Source: Cedecea colo
Lineage (GTDB): Bacteria > Pseudomonadota > Gammaproteobacteria > Enterobacterales > Enterobacteriaceae
NCBI RefSeq assembly: GCF_011808225.1
Contig: NZ_SOYS01000002.1
Location: forward strand, 62,001-126,000
Reading direction: 5' to 3'
DNA length: 64,000 bases
Part shown: positions 27,288 through 37,847 of the stretch, piece by piece
How the letters are laid out: each line of letters opens with the position of its first letter
Numbering within the stretch: position 1 is the first letter of the stretch
Program-made: the position numbers and the translations under genes
Notes under the pieces: generated by a model
Told to the model about the DNA's origin: nothing
Database searches by the model: none
What the model saw: the letters and a program-made list of their open reading frames with translations, nothing else

Positions 27288-27484
27288 AACGGGCACAATT
27301 GCTTATGCCCGTTGCAGACTGATAACAAACTTCATGCTTGCGAAGTTCTGAAAGATGTCGTCCAACAAATTAACGGGAAAATCAATTCGTTGATTTTCGG
27401 CAGATAACCGCAAAGGAGGAAAAACCACGCTTTTTCCTCCTTTGGCAGCAAATATTAAACGGGCACAATTGCTTGTGCCCGTTT
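27288..27484. repeat. Structured dispersed repeat, family 1, copy B, between duplicated terminator hairpins
   Basis: Two nearly identical hairpins, GGGCACAATTGCTTATGCCC (27290-27310) and the same with one changed base (27460-27481), flank a 145-base element. The right-hand one terminates prc. The element contains AACTTC/GAAGTT, AAAATCAA/TTGATTTT with a TTCG loop, and a long CAAAGGAGG/CCTCCTTTG hairpin around CCACGC. Where copies A and C read AGAAGG/CCTTCT, this copy reads AGGAGG/CCTCCT, so base pairing is kept. Nothing here codes for protein. Confidence 0.88.
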
Positions 27485-27488
27485 GAGG

Positions 27489-29537
27489 TTACTTAGCGGC
27501 GGCGGGTTGCGCTGCCGGCTCGTCCTTTTCCATTTTCGCAAGGTCCAGGGCAATGTGAACCGTTTCATCAAGATACGGATCCGGCTCCTGATAATCCTTC
27601 GCTAAATCGTCCAGTTTTTTCAGCGGCGCTTTACCTTCACGCTTGAAGCGGTCGTTAATGCGCGCCAGCCGCGTGGCATCGTCTTCCTGGTTTTCTTTCT
27701 CACGCTGGGCAAGATTCAGGGATACGATGTTGCGTTTCTCTTTCAGGGCATTGAAGCGCGCAATGTCCTTCATGATGTACTGGAACTCAGGATCGACCGC
27801 GATGCGGTCCTGGTGAAGCTTGAGCAACTGCGACTCAAACGGCGCCAGATCGCCTGATTTAACGTAGGTGGCAGCCTCGATGCTGTCCCACGGCAAGGCA
27901 TTATCTTCGAACTTCTCGCCGGTTTCGGTCTCTTGTGTGCCGGTAGGCATCATGATATCCGGCGTGACACCTTTACGTTGGGTACTGCCGCCATTAATGC
28001 GGTAGAACTTCTGAATGGTGTACTGCACGGAACCCAGAGCAGGCCATTCCGGACGCAGCATCTGATCGTAAATACGATTCAGCGAACGATACTGCTGCAC
28101 GGTGCCTTTACCGAACGTCGGCTCGCCAACAATCAGCGCGCGGCCATAGTCCTGCATTGCAGCAGCAAAGATTTCCGAGGCGGAGGCGCTGAAACGGTCA
28201 ACCATCACCACCAGCGGACCTTTGTAGTAAACCACGCCGTCGGTATCGCTATCTTCACGAACTTTACCGTTGTTGTCGCGAACCTGCACCACCGGGCCGC
28301 CAGGAATAAACAGGCCGGATAGAGACACCGCTTCAGTCAGCGCCCCGCCGCCGTTAGAACGCAGATCGATGATCACGCTCTTCACGTTCTGTTTTTCCAG
28401 CTTTTGCAGCTGGACCTTGACGTCATCCGTGAGGCCAACGTAGAAGCCCGGGATGTCCAGCACGCCTACTTTTTCTTTGCCCACGGTTTTCACTGTCAGC
28501 TTCACGGCGCGGTCTTCAAGGCGAATACGTTCGCGCGTTAACGTTACGATGCGGGTTTTGCTTCCCTTACCAGCAGGCAGGATTTCCAGACGAACTTTAC
28601 TGCCCTTTGGTCCTTTGATCAGGGCGACGACGTCATCTAAGCGCCAGCCGATGACATCCACTATCGTCTTGCCTGGCTGGCCGACGCCAACGATACGATC
28701 GCCTACGGTAATCGCCTTGCTTTTCGCCGCCGGGCCGCCCGCTACCATGGAATTGATAACCGTGTAGTCATCGTCCATTTGCAGCACGGCGCCAATACCC
28801 TCAAGCGACAGGCTCATTTCCGTATTGAACTGTTCGGTATTGCGTGGAGAGAGATAGTTAGTATGCGGGTCGATTTCATGCGCAAAGGCGGTCATCGCCA
28901 GGGAGAAGACGTCTTCGCTGTTGGACTGCGTCAGACGACGAATCGCGAACTGATAACGTCTGGTCAGCGCTTCGCGAATTTCCTGCTCATTTTTGCCGGT
29001 CAGCTTCAGGCTGAGTTCGTCATACTTAACCTTGCTGTCCCAGAGCTGGTTTAACTCCGCAACGCTTGTCGGCCATGGCGATTTACTGCGGTCAAGATTA
29101 AAGGTGTCGTTACCCGTGAAATCCATAGGTTTTTCAAGCACCTTCAGCGCATACTGGTAACGTTCAAAACGGCGCTTTTGACCCAGGTTGTACAAATCGT
29201 AAAACACATCCAGCTTGCCCGAACGAAGCTCATCGCCAATCTTACTTTTCCTGGCCGCGAACTGCTCAACGTCGCTGGCAAGCAGCACGTTGTGGCTAAA
29301 GTCGAGCAGGTTCAGATAGCGGGAAAAGATTTTGGCGGAGAAGTTTTGGTCGAGGTCAAACTGGCGGTAATGCGAGCGAGTAAAGCGCGACGTTACGCGC
29401 TCACTCACCGTGGCATGCTGTGCTTCTTCCTTTAACTGCGGGATTTGGTCAGCACGCGTGATGTTCTCAACGGCCAGCGCGCTGCCTGCGAGAAACAACA
29501 GGCTAGCGACGGCCGTAAGCTTAAAGAGTTTGTTCAT
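27489..29537 (-). CDS. prc: Tail-specific periplasmic protease Prc
   Basis: Carboxy-terminal processing protease of 682 residues that trims FtsI and, with NlpI, degrades the cell-wall hydrolase MepS. A signal peptide ends at GSALA. A PDZ domain lies at about 240-325 (LSLEGIGAVLQMDDDYTVI). The Ser/Lys dyad is in VDRFSASASEIFAA and EPTFGKGTVQ, and a C-terminal DUF3340 region follows. It lies 20 bases downstream of proQ and is probably co-transcribed. Length equals E. coli Prc. Confidence 0.97.
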   Translation of the reverse strand: MNKLFKLTAVASLLFLAGSALAVENITRADQIPQLKEEAQHATVSERVTSRFTRSHYRQFDLDQNFSAKIFSRYLNLLDFSHNVLLASDVEQFAARKSKIGDELRSGKLDVFYDLYNLGQKRRFERYQYALKVLEKPMDFTGNDTFNLDRSKSPWPTSVAELNQLWDSKVKYDELSLKLTGKNEQEIREALTRRYQFAIRRLTQSNSEDVFSLAMTAFAHEIDPHTNYLSPRNTEQFNTEMSLSLEGIGAVLQMDDDYTVINSMVAGGPAAKSKAITVGDRIVGVGQPGKTIVDVIGWRLDDVVALIKGPKGSKVRLEILPAGKGSKTRIVTLTRERIRLEDRAVKLTVKTVGKEKVGVLDIPGFYVGLTDDVKVQLQKLEKQNVKSVIIDLRSNGGGALTEAVSLSGLFIPGGPVVQVRDNNGKVREDSDTDGVVYYKGPLVVMVDRFSASASEIFAAAMQDYGRALIVGEPTFGKGTVQQYRSLNRIYDQMLRPEWPALGSVQYTIQKFYRINGGSTQRKGVTPDIMMPTGTQETETGEKFEDNALPWDSIEAATYVKSGDLAPFESQLLKLHQDRIAVDPEFQYIMKDIARFNALKEKRNIVSLNLAQREKENQEDDATRLARINDRFKREGKAPLKKLDDLAKDYQEPDPYLDETVHIALDLAKMEKDEPAAQPAAAK

Positions 29538-29557
29538 GCCCGGGTATGGCCTCCGTT

Positions 29558-30238
29558 TCAGAACTGCAAGTGTTCTGCGCGTACAATCATAGCCATACCA
29601 GAAGTCAGCTGTACACGGACGCCATCTTTGGTAATTTCCAGTACGGTGGCATCCATCGCGTTGTTACCCGCTTTGACTTTAATTGCCTGTCCAACCTGCA
29701 GCGCTGAGATATCCGTTACCGGCGTGCGTTTTTCTTCGCGTGGCGCCTGAGCAACCGGCTTATCAGCACGAGGTTTACGTTCGGCTCCTTCTTTGCGACG
29801 CGGTGCCGGGCGTGGTTTACGTTCGCGACGAGGCTTGTCTTCGACAGTCTCACCGTTTGCGATGGCCGCTTCGCGTTTTTTCGCAAGCTGTTCAGCGCGC
29901 TGAGCCTGAACGCGAGCTTTTGCTTCTTCAAGCTGCTTGCGGGCGTGTTCAACGTGTTGCTCGTCCAGCTCGCCGCATGGGTTGCCGTCGAGATCGACAC
30001 GAACCGCGCCGACTTTAATACCGTACAGGTAGCGCCAGCTTGAAGTATAAAGACGTAACGCGGAGCGAAGCTGGGTTTTACTGAGGCTCATTTCGCCTTC
30101 AACGCGCGCGACCAGATCCTGGAAGATTCCAATCTTCAGGGGGCGAGCTTCACCTTCAGCGCTGAAGCACTGTGGGAAACGCTCAGCCAAAAAGGTAATA
30201 ACTTCTTTGCTGCTATTCAACTTGGGTTGATTTTCCAT
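29558..30238 (-). CDS. proQ: RNA chaperone ProQ
   Basis: Global FinO-domain RNA-binding protein of 226 residues (232 in E. coli) that stabilises sRNAs and mRNA 3' ends. It also affects ProP osmoprotectant uptake. The N-terminal FinO domain (about 1-120: [28 protein letters not shown]) is followed by a basic Arg/Lys/Pro-rich linker (about 120-175) and a C-terminal Tudor-like domain ([20 protein letters not shown]). It is directly upstream of prc in the same direction. Confidence 0.97.
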   Translation of the reverse strand: MENQPKLNSSKEVITFLAERFPQCFSAEGEARPLKIGIFQDLVARVEGEMSLSKTQLRSALRLYTSSWRYLYGIKVGAVRVDLDGNPCGELDEQHVEHARKQLEEAKARVQAQRAEQLAKKREAAIANGETVEDKPRRERKPRPAPRRKEGAERKPRADKPVAQAPREEKRTPVTDISALQVGQAIKVKAGNNAMDATVLEITKDGVRVQLTSGMAMIVRAEHLQF

Positions 30239-30341
30239 GAAATTTCCTGATTACAACGGAGTCGCCAACAAACCGCGGCATGAACAGGCGACATTATAAT
30301 GACGCTATCGGCAAATGCCACGTTATCCGTTGCTTATCATG

Positions 30342-30830
30342 CTAACGAGTGAAGAATTTTTTATAATCCGTAGCGGTTAGCAGTTGTGAAAGCTGCGTAA
30401 CCAGTTGGGATAAGCCTTGTTGATCGTCCGGCGCGAAGCGCCCGTATTCGGTGCTATCGATATCCAGCACACCGATAACCTCGTCATTCACCACCAGCGG
30501 GAAGACGATTTCGGCATTACTTGAGGTATCGCAGGCGATATGACCATCAAAAGCGTGCACATTTTCTACGCGCTGGACTTCGCCGGTTGAAACCGCCGTG
30601 CCGCAGACGCCCTTGCCCACAGGAATACGCACGCAGGCAATCTTGCCCTGGAAAGGGCCCAGAACCAGAGTGTTGCCTTCCAGCAGGTAGAATCCCGCCC
30701 AGTTTACGCCATCAAGGCGTTCAAAGAGCAACGCGCTTGTATTAGCGAGCGTTGCCAGAAAACTCGTTTCACCTGCCATTAACGCGCTGAAATCGCGGTT
30801 TAAATCCGCGTAAAATTGTTCTTTGTTCAT
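30342..30830 (-). CDS. msrC: Free methionine-(R)-sulfoxide reductase MsrC
   Basis: GAF-domain enzyme that reduces free L-methionine-(R)-sulfoxide. The 162-residue protein has the catalytic cysteines in GKIACVRIPVGKGVCGTA and HIACDTSSNAEI, and the C-terminal VLDIDSTEYGRF and DYKKFF. The ATG at 30830 gives the E. coli-like start MNKEQFYADLNRDF. An in-frame ATG at 30902 would add 24 residues without homology. It is divergent from letA. Confidence 0.95.
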   Translation of the reverse strand: MNKEQFYADLNRDFSALMAGETSFLATLANTSALLFERLDGVNWAGFYLLEGNTLVLGPFQGKIACVRIPVGKGVCGTAVSTGEVQRVENVHAFDGHIACDTSSNAEIVFPLVVNDEVIGVLDIDSTEYGRFAPDDQQGLSQLVTQLSQLLTATDYKKFFTR

Positions 30831-30931
30831 TGAATAACCATTTTGTTGTCTGACGCTACTGCATAGCATACTAAAATAAGCACTAAATGCGCTGTTCCAC
30901 AAGGTGTATCATTTTGTGAATTACTATAGGC

Positions 30932-32245
30932 TTGACGCCACAAACCATATCAGAGCGAGATACAACATGCCGCACGGGTATTTCTGGCCGACGACGAAAA
31001 ATGAAAATATACGCCATTAGTCAGGTTTTGCCGCAGGCACGTTATCAGCGTTGCCCCCAATGCGATACACTTTTCTCTTTACCTGGGGTTAAATCATTCC
31101 AAAGCGCCTGCTGTCCTCGCTGTGACGCTACAGTGCATGACGGGCGCGACTGGTCTTTAATCCGGCTGGCCGCAATGGCAGTCGCCATGCTGGTGCTGAT
31201 GCCTGTCGCCTTCTCCGACCCTCTGCTGCGTATTTACCTGCTGGGAGCGAAAATTGATGCCAATGTTTTTCAGGGCATCTGGCAGATGGCCCGTCAGGGC
31301 GATGCGATTACCGCAGCTATGGTGCTTTTTTGCGCGGTGGGGGCGCCCGCAACCCTCGTCGCGGCGCTCGCGTATCTCTATTTCGGAAATATTCTCGGCA
31401 TGAACCTGAGGCCGGTATTGCTGATGCTCGATAAGCTTAAAGAATGGGTAATGCTGGATATTTATCTGGTGGGCATTGGCGTTGCATCCATCAAAGTCAA
31501 AGAATATGCCTTTATGCAGCCCGGTCCGGGCCTTGTCGCCTTTGTCGCCCTCGTTATCTTGAGCCTGCTGACCATGATTCACCTGAACGTTGAACAGCTC
31601 TGGGAAAAGTTTTATCCCCAGCGGCCCGCTCGCGCTTTCAACGCCCAGCTACGCGTGTGCCTCGGCTGCCATTTTACCGGCGTGCCCGATAACCGTGGCC
31701 GCTGCCCGCGCTGCCACGTGCCGCTGCGCCATCGCCGCCGTCAGAGCCTGCAAAAATCCTGGGCCGCGCTCATCGCTTCATTAGTGTTCCTGTTTCCCGC
31801 AAATTTGCTGCCCATCTCCGTGATTTACGTTAACGGCGCACGCCAGGAAGATACTATCCTCTCCGGCATTATTTCGCTCGCCAGCAGCAATATCGCCGTA
31901 GCCGCGGTGGTATTTATTGCCAGTATTCTCGTACCTTTTACTAAAGTAATTGTAATGCTTACGCTTTTGTTAAGTATCCACTTTAAATGTGAAAGAGGAC
32001 TGCGCACGCGCATTTTGCTGCTGCGATTTATTACCTGGATTGGCCGCTGGTCGATGCTTGACCTGTTCGTGATCGCACTCACTATGTCGCTGGTCAACCG
32101 TGACCAGCTGCTGGCATTTACTATGGGACCCGCCGCGTTTTATTTTGGCGCGGCGGTAATTTTAACTATTCTTGCTGTCGAATGGCTGGATAGCCGACTG
32201 CTTTGGGACGCACATGAGTCAGGAAACGCCCGCTTCACCGACTGA
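30932..32245 (+). CDS. letA: Lipid transport inner-membrane protein LetA (YebS)
   Basis: Inner-membrane partner of LetB, with two PqiA domains. It is thought to load lipids into the LetB tunnel between inner and outer membranes. Two zinc-ribbon-like motifs are visible (CPQC...CPRC at about 41-65 and CLGC...CPRC at about 246-265), with eight or so hydrophobic helices. The start is uncertain. The TTG at 30932 gives 437 residues and a TPQ sequence like the E. coli N-terminus, but a poor ribosome binding site. The ATG at 31001 would give 414 residues. It overlaps letB by 32 bases. Confidence 0.9.
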   Translation: MTPQTISERDTTCRTGISGRRRKMKIYAISQVLPQARYQRCPQCDTLFSLPGVKSFQSACCPRCDATVHDGRDWSLIRLAAMAVAMLVLMPVAFSDPLLRIYLLGAKIDANVFQGIWQMARQGDAITAAMVLFCAVGAPATLVAALAYLYFGNILGMNLRPVLLMLDKLKEWVMLDIYLVGIGVASIKVKEYAFMQPGPGLVAFVALVILSLLTMIHLNVEQLWEKFYPQRPARAFNAQLRVCLGCHFTGVPDNRGRCPRCHVPLRHRRRQSLQKSWAALIASLVFLFPANLLPISVIYVNGARQEDTILSGIISLASSNIAVAAVVFIASILVPFTKVIVMLTLLLSIHFKCERGLRTRILLLRFITWIGRWSMLDLFVIALTMSLVNRDQLLAFTMGPAAFYFGAAVILTILAVEWLDSRLLWDAHESGNARFTD

Positions 32246-34847
32246 GGCGCGAATTAAAACAAAACGCAGGATTTCTCCTTTCTGGTTACTGCCAATTATC
32301 GCCCTGCTGATCGCCAGCTGGCTTATCTGGACAACCTATGAAGAGCGAGGCACCACGGCCACCATTGACTTTATTTCTGCGGACGGCATTGTCGCCGGGC
32401 GCACGCCCGTACGCTATCAGGGTGTCGAAGTTGGCACCGTGCAGAACGTCAGCCTTGGCGATAACCTCAATAAAATCGAGGTCAAAGTCAGTATAAAAAG
32501 CGACATGAAAGATGCGCTGCGCGAGGAAACGCAGTTCTGGCTTGTGACGCCTAAAGCTTCTCTGGCGGGAGTGTCCGGTCTGGATGCATTAGTCGGCGGT
32601 AACTACATCGGCATGATGCCCGGCAAAGGCGAGCCCAAAGATCATTTTGTTGCCCTCGACACGCAGCCCAAATATCGTCTGAACAACGGCGAGTTAATGA
32701 TTCATCTTCGCGCCCCGGATTTAGGCTCGCTGAACAGCGGTTCGCTGGTTTATTTCCGTAAAATTCCCGTTGGCCGCGTTTACGATTACACCATCGGCCC
32801 GAACAAACGGGACGTCATTATAGATGTGTTGATCGATCGTCGTTTCACCAACCTTGTAAAAAAGGGCAGCCGCTTCTGGAACGTTTCCGGGGTAAAAACC
32901 GATATCAGCCTTAGCGGGGCGCAAATTCAGCTTGAGAGCCTCGCAGCGCTTGTTAACGGCGCAATAGCTTTTGACTCGCCGGAAGGTTCGCAACAGGCGA
33001 AAGCCGAAGACGAATTCGGCCTCTACGAAGACCTGGCCCACAGCCAGCGAGGCGTGCTGATAAAACTCGATCTGCCGGGTGGTGAAGGCCTGAAGGCTGG
33101 CTCAACGCCGTTGATGTATCAAGGGCTGGAGGTGGGAACGCTGACAAAACTTAATCTGGTTCCCGGCGGCGCGGTGACCGGCGAAATGACGGTCGATCCC
33201 GGCGTGGTTAACCTTATGCGCAGCGGTACCCGTATCGAGTTGCGCAGCCCGAAAATCTCCCTGAGCAATCCGAACATCAGCAGCCTGCTGACGGGCAGCA
33301 CCTTTGAGCTGGTTCCGGGCGAAGGCGACCCACAGGATCATTATGTGATACTGCCGAGCGACAAAACGCCGCTGCAGCAGCCTGACGTTCTGACGCTCAG
33401 CCTGACCGCGCCGGAAAGCTATGGCATCGATGCGGGCCAGCCCGTTATCCTGCACGGTATTCAGATAGGCCAGGTTCTGGAGCGTTCGTTAAGCACCAAA
33501 GGCGTGAGCTTTGCCGTCGCCATCGAACCACAGTACCGTCACCTGTTACAGGGCGACAGTAAATTCGTGGTGAACAGCCGCATCGACGTCAAACTGGGTA
33601 TGGACGGCGTCGAGTTCCTCGGCGCCAGCGCCAGCGAATGGGTCAGCGGCGGCGTTCGCGTTATTCCTGGCAGCAAAGGCAAGATGAAATCCAGCTATCC
33701 GCTGTATGCCAACCTGGAAAAAGCGGTGGAAAACAGCTTAAGCGACCTCCCTACCACCACCTTAACGCTTACGGCCGCAAGCCTGCCGGATATTCAGGCT
33801 GGCTCCGTGGTGCTGTACCGTAAATTCCAGGTCGGTGAAATCATCACCGTCCGCCCAAAAGCCAATAGCTTTGACATTGATGTCCATATCAAACCGGAAT
33901 ATCGCAAACTGCTTACCCCAAGCAGCGTGTTCTGGGCCGAAGGCGGCGCGCGAGTACAGTTGAACGGCAGCGGCTTAACCGTTCAGGCCTCCCCGCTTTC
34001 GCGTGCTTTAAAAGGAGCCATCAGCTTCGATAACCTTAGCGGCGCGGGCGCGGGCTTCAACAAAGGTGATAAACGCGTGCTGTACGCGTCGGAAACGGCC
34101 GCCCGCGCGGTCGGCAGCCAGATCACGCTGCATACCTTTGACGCCGGTAAACTCTCCGCCGGGATGCCTATTCGCTATCTGGGGATCAATATCGGCCAGC
34201 TTGAATCGCTGAATCTCACCGAATCGCGCAGCGAAGTGGAAGCCAAAGCGGTGCTGTACCCGGAGTTTGTGACCACATTCGCTCGCGGTGGCACACGTTT
34301 CTCCGTGGTGACGCCGCAAATTTCGGCAGCGGGTGTCGATCATCTGGATACTATCTTCCAGCCGTATATCAACGTCGAACCTGGCCATGGCGCTCCGCGA
34401 CGCGACTTTGAACTGCAGGAAATCTCCATCACCGACTCGCGTTATTCAGATGGCCTGAGCATCGTGCTTGAAGTGCCCGAAGCCGGCGCGCTGAGTATTG
34501 GTACGCCGGTGCTGTTCCGTGGCGTGGAAGTGGGTACCGTGACGGGACTTACGCTTGGCAATCTATCCGACCGCGTAATGGTCGGCCTGCGTATCAGCAA
34601 GCGCTTCCAGCATCTGGTGCGCGACAGCTCGGTCTTCTGGCTGGCCTCAGGCTACAGCCTCGATTTCGGGCTGACCGGCGGCGTGGTGAAAACAGGTACC
34701 TTTAGCCAGTTCATTCGCGGCGGCATAGCCTTTGCGACCCCTCCGGGCACGCCGCTGGCGCCGAAAGCCGAACCGGGTAAACACTTCCTGCTGCTGGAAA
34801 GTGAACCAAAAGAGTGGCGTCAATGGGGCACCGCCCTGCCACGTTAA
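32214..34847 (+). CDS. letB: MCE-family intermembrane lipid transport protein LetB (YebT)
   Basis: An 877-residue protein, the same length as in E. coli. It is anchored by one N-terminal helix ([19 protein letters not shown]) and carries seven tandem MCE domains in the periplasm. Each is marked by a (V/I)-x-Y-R/Q-G-(V/L)-x-(V/I)-G motif such as [27 protein letters not shown] and [13 protein letters not shown]. The hexamer forms a hydrophobic tunnel bridging inner and outer membrane. The ATG at 32214 lies inside letA. An in-frame start at 32172 lacks homology. Confidence 0.97.
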   Translation: MSQETPASPTEARIKTKRRISPFWLLPIIALLIASWLIWTTYEERGTTATIDFISADGIVAGRTPVRYQGVEVGTVQNVSLGDNLNKIEVKVSIKSDMKDALREETQFWLVTPKASLAGVSGLDALVGGNYIGMMPGKGEPKDHFVALDTQPKYRLNNGELMIHLRAPDLGSLNSGSLVYFRKIPVGRVYDYTIGPNKRDVIIDVLIDRRFTNLVKKGSRFWNVSGVKTDISLSGAQIQLESLAALVNGAIAFDSPEGSQQAKAEDEFGLYEDLAHSQRGVLIKLDLPGGEGLKAGSTPLMYQGLEVGTLTKLNLVPGGAVTGEMTVDPGVVNLMRSGTRIELRSPKISLSNPNISSLLTGSTFELVPGEGDPQDHYVILPSDKTPLQQPDVLTLSLTAPESYGIDAGQPVILHGIQIGQVLERSLSTKGVSFAVAIEPQYRHLLQGDSKFVVNSRIDVKLGMDGVEFLGASASEWVSGGVRVIPGSKGKMKSSYPLYANLEKAVENSLSDLPTTTLTLTAASLPDIQAGSVVLYRKFQVGEIITVRPKANSFDIDVHIKPEYRKLLTPSSVFWAEGGARVQLNGSGLTVQASPLSRALKGAISFDNLSGAGAGFNKGDKRVLYASETAARAVGSQITLHTFDAGKLSAGMPIRYLGINIGQLESLNLTESRSEVEAKAVLYPEFVTTFARGGTRFSVVTPQISAAGVDHLDTIFQPYINVEPGHGAPRRDFELQEISITDSRYSDGLSIVLEVPEAGALSIGTPVLFRGVEVGTVTGLTLGNLSDRVMVGLRISKRFQHLVRDSSVFWLASGYSLDFGLTGGVVKTGTFSQFIRGGIAFATPPGTPLAPKAEPGKHFLLLESEPKEWRQWGTALPR

Positions 34848-34853
34848 TCTACG

Positions 34854-34880
34854 CGCCCCGGTATCAAGCCGGGGCGTTTA
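34854..34880 (+). terminator. Rho-independent terminator of letAB
   Basis: CGCCCCGG and CCGGGGCG arms around a seven-base loop are followed by TTTAGATTT, six bases after the letB stop. Confidence 0.8.
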
Positions 34881-34887
34881 GATTTCT

Positions 34888-34945
34888 GGCAACCGGCTGA
34901 AAAACATGCTTTTCGAGTCGTTGGGTTAAGCCAGAATACCCGATC
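34888..34945 (+). repeat. Degenerate copy of the family 2 structured repeat
   Basis: CGGCTGAAAAACATGC-TTTTCGAGTCG followed by GGGTTAAGCCAGAATA resembles the CCGAAAAACGTGGTTTTCGG - GGGATAAACCAGAAGA core found at 16.2 and 50.4 kb. It too sits directly after a GC-rich terminator, but no second terminator follows. Similarity is by eye and may be partly chance. Confidence 0.45.
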
Positions 34946-35052
34946 CGCTGTTTTTATTATTGCTGCGTTCAATATTTATGCGCGTCTCTGCTGTCCGTCA
35001 TCCCGGGCGTTTATGCTACACTGCGCGCCTTATTTTTCTGTGGAACTCCCAA

Positions 35053-36495
35053 GTGGCCCAAACTCACTCCGCTTATCTGCCGCAATCTTTCCTTGACGTG
35101 ATGCGTGATGCGCTGCCCGCAGGGCAATCGCTCGAGAGCTTTATCGAGTACTGCCAGCGCCCGCTGCGCCGCAGTTTGCGCGTTAATACGTTAAAGATTT
35201 CGGTCACCGAATTCCTTGCACTCGTTGCGCCATACAACTGGCAGCTCACGCCGGTTCCATGGTGTGAAGAAGGATTCTGGATTGAGCGGGAAGACGAGGA
35301 AAGCCTGCCGTTGGGCAGCACAGCCGAACACCTGAGCGGCTTGTTTTATATTCAGGAAGCCAGCTCAATGCTGCCCGTTGCGGCACTGTTTGCCGACGGC
35401 CGCGAGCCACAGCGCATCATGGATGTCGCCGCCGCCCCAGGCTCCAAAACCACGCAAATTGCCGCGCGCATGGGCAATCGGGGCGCCATTCTCGCCAACG
35501 AATATTCCGCCAGCCGGGTAAAGGTTCTGCATGCCAATATCAGCCGCTGCGGGATCGGTAACGTCGCGCTAACCCATTTTGATGGCCGGGTGTTTGGTGC
35601 CGCTCTGCCAGAGTGCTTCGACGCTATTCTGCTGGATGCTCCCTGCTCGGGCGAAGGCGTGGTGCGTAAAGATCCCGACGCCTTACGTAACTGGACGCCA
35701 GAAAGCACCGCCAGCATTGCCGACACCCAGCGGGAACTCATCGCCAGCGCATTTCATGCCCTGCGCCCCGGCGGCACGCTGATTTATTCCACCTGCACGT
35801 TAAACCGCGAAGAGAATCAGCAAATCTGCCAGTGGTTGCTTGATGAATGGCCTGATGCGGTTGAAATCGAATCGCTTCACGATCTTTTCCCGCAGGCGGA
35901 CAAAGCCATTACGAAAGAAGGTTTCCTGCACGTCTTCCCGCAGATTTACGATTGCGAAGGTTTTTTCGTGGCGCGTCTGCGTAAAACTGCTTCTGTCGAA
36001 CCATTGCCGCAGCCAGGTTATAAAGTGGGCAAATTCCCCTTTACGCCGTTGCACGGACGGCCTGCTGCGGAAGTTATCACGTCGGCGGCAAAAGTGGGTA
36101 TCAGCTGGGGCGATGAACTCAAGCTGTGGCAGCGCGACAAAGAGATCTGGTTATTTCCGACAGAAATCGTGCCGCTGATTGGCAAGGTGCGCTTTTCGCG
36201 CATCGGCCTGCGCCTCGCAGAGCAGCATAATAAGGGTTACCGCTGGCAGCACGAAGCCGTTATCGCGCTCGTTGCGGGCACCACCCCGCTGGCCTTTGCA
36301 TTAACGGAGCATGAAGCGCAAGAGTGGTATCGCGGACGTGACGTTTACCCGCAATCAATGCCCGCCGGCGACGATGTCGTGGTGACTTTTCAGGGGCAAC
36401 CCCTTGGCCTGGCAAAGAAAATCGGTTCACGTCTGAAGAACAGCTATCCGCGCGAACTGGTGCGTGATGGCAAACTGTTCTCGGGCGGCCATTAA
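35053..36495 (+). CDS. rsmF: 16S rRNA (cytosine(1407)-C(5))-methyltransferase RsmF
   Basis: Methylates C1407 of 16S rRNA with SAM. The 480-residue protein has the RsmB/Nop-type Rossmann fold: SAM motif [15 protein letters not shown], motif [15 protein letters not shown] and motif VI with the nucleophilic cysteine in [14 protein letters not shown]-terminal PUA-like region follows. The GTG at 35053 is chosen because E. coli RsmF starts at the equivalent (V/M)AQ and GGAAC lies upstream. An in-frame ATG at 34960 adds 31 unconserved residues. Confidence 0.95.
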   Translation: MAQTHSAYLPQSFLDVMRDALPAGQSLESFIEYCQRPLRRSLRVNTLKISVTEFLALVAPYNWQLTPVPWCEEGFWIEREDEESLPLGSTAEHLSGLFYIQEASSMLPVAALFADGREPQRIMDVAAAPGSKTTQIAARMGNRGAILANEYSASRVKVLHANISRCGIGNVALTHFDGRVFGAALPECFDAILLDAPCSGEGVVRKDPDALRNWTPESTASIADTQRELIASAFHALRPGGTLIYSTCTLNREENQQICQWLLDEWPDAVEIESLHDLFPQADKAITKEGFLHVFPQIYDCEGFFVARLRKTASVEPLPQPGYKVGKFPFTPLHGRPAAEVITSAAKVGISWGDELKLWQRDKEIWLFPTEIVPLIGKVRFSRIGLRLAEQHNKGYRWQHEAVIALVAGTTPLAFALTEHEAQEWYRGRDVYPQSMPAGDDVVVTFQGQPLGLAKKIGSRLKNSYPRELVRDGKLFSGGH

Positions 36496-36607
36496 TTCAC
36501 GACAAAAATAAGCGCTTTTTATTTGGCACTTTTTGCACAATTGACTAGGCTCAAATTTGGGTGACTTTACTGGTCATACCACGCTAAGTGGACCGGAGGA
36601 GAGCGAG

Positions 36608-36847
36608 ATGACGAAAACTAACGTACGAATAGGCAACTTCGAAATTGAAGATGCCGAATTACACGGTGAGCAGCAAGGCGAACGAACGTTAAGCATCCCT
36701 TGTAAATCTGATCCCGATCTGTGCATGCAATTAGATGCCTGGGATGACGAAACCAGCATTCCCGCCATACTGGATGGCGAGCATTCCGTACTTTATCGTC
36801 AACATTACGACCAACAGTCCGATGCATGGGTCATGCGCCTTGCCTGA
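36608..36847 (+). CDS. yebV: Uncharacterised protein YebV
   Basis: A 79-residue acidic soluble protein (78 in E. coli) with the conserved IPCKSDPDLCMQLDAWDDET centre and YDQQSDAWVMRLA end. In E. coli yebV and yebW are sigma-S-dependent genes of unknown function. GGAGGAGAG before the ATG at 36608 decides the start over the in-frame ATG at 36557. Confidence 0.92.
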   Translation: MTKTNVRIGNFEIEDAELHGEQQGERTLSIPCKSDPDLCMQLDAWDDETSIPAILDGEHSVLYRQHYDQQSDAWVMRLA

Positions 36848-36953
36848 TTCAGAATGAACCCGTCGCCGCAGACGGGTTATTTATGCCTTTGATTTCCCCT
36901 CTTTTTGCCATATCCCCTACAATTAAGCCAAACGGAACGGTTTTGAGGCGCTA

Positions 36954-37145
36954 ATGTTTGCGTTGGTTTTATTTGTTTGTTACCTGGACCGTGGGTGCGA
37001 CGATATCGTGGTTGACGTGTTTAATACCGAGCAGCAATGTCTGGTTGCTATGGATGAGCAGCGGATGCGACACGGCGGCTGTTATCCGGTAGAGGATTTT
37101 ATTGACGGCTTCTGGCGACCAGCGCAGGAGTACAGCGATTTGTAA
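36954..37145 (+). CDS. yebW: Uncharacterised small protein YebW
   Basis: A 63-residue DUF1482 protein with four cysteines (VCYLDRGC, QQC, GGC) and the end DFIDGFWRPAQEYSDL, nearly identical in pattern to E. coli YebW. Its function is unknown. It is convergent with pphA, three bases apart. Confidence 0.92.
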   Translation: MFALVLFVCYLDRGCDDIVVDVFNTEQQCLVAMDEQRMRHGGCYPVEDFIDGFWRPAQEYSDL

Positions 37146-37148
37146 CCA

Positions 37149-37793
37149 TTACTGCACCTGAACCAGAGTGAGCTTGTTACCAAACACCGCGCCGGTATCA
37201 ATATAATTCTGATTATTGTAGTGAGCGGCTTCTTTTAGCGGCGTATGCCCGAAGTAAAACTGGTCGGCTCCGGTGATATTCTCGCCCTTCCCCAACATGT
37301 TTTGATTCAGCCTTTCGCGGCTCCAGACCAGACGATGTTCATCTACCGGCTTGTTCCAGGCGTAATGCGAAGAGGGATAATCCGCGTGGGCAATAACGAA
37401 AGTTTGGTTGTGGCTATGCAATTCAATAATCAGCGGCAGTTCCCGGCAATGCAGCAGCGCGTCGTGCACGTGTTGCCTGCGTTCTTCCGGCAGCCCGCGA
37501 AACCAGTCGCCGCCGTTCATCACCCACAGCATTCTGTCACCCATTTCGAGTGCATCAATGGCCATTTCCTCGTGGTTACCACGAACGGCTTTAAACCACC
37601 GCTTGTCTAATAATGCCAGGCAACCGGGGCTGTCCGGCCCGCGATCAATCACATCCCCCACGGAGATGACTAAATCCTGCCAGGGATCGAAGTGGTGAGT
37701 CTTAAGCAGCGCGACCATTTTCGCCAGGCAGCCGTGCAGGTCGCCCACAATGTAGATATGCCGCCAGTTTTCACCGTCAATACGCTGATACAT
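37149..37793 (-). CDS. pphA: Serine/threonine-protein phosphatase PphA
   Basis: PP2A-like metallophosphatase of 214 residues related to phage lambda phosphatase. In E. coli PphA signals protein misfolding through the Cpx system. The three dinuclear-metal motifs are present: GDLHGCL, GDVIDRGPDSPG and RGNHEEMA, plus the ligand His in IAHADYP and in GHTPLK. It is clearly diverged from E. coli PphA (218 aa), so a PphB-like role cannot be excluded, but position next to yebW supports PphA. Confidence 0.88.
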   Translation of the reverse strand: MYQRIDGENWRHIYIVGDLHGCLAKMVALLKTHHFDPWQDLVISVGDVIDRGPDSPGCLALLDKRWFKAVRGNHEEMAIDALEMGDRMLWVMNGGDWFRGLPEERRQHVHDALLHCRELPLIIELHSHNQTFVIAHADYPSSHYAWNKPVDEHRLVWSRERLNQNMLGKGENITGADQFYFGHTPLKEAAHYNNQNYIDTGAVFGNKLTLVQVQ

Positions 37794-37847
37794 AACGCCT
37801 CCTCCGGCCGATACCCGATTAACAAGTATAGGCCAGAGACATGCGCC

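Noticed and set aside
23685..27484. Family 1 repeats as ERIC or REP elements
   Set aside because: They lack the ERIC consensus (for example AAGTAAGTGACTGGGGTGAGCG-type arms) and the short REP palindrome, and their length and stems differ.
37149..37793. pphA as a prophage phosphatase marking a prophage
   Set aside because: No integrase, attachment site or other phage genes nearby; the locus is the usual chromosomal place of pphA.
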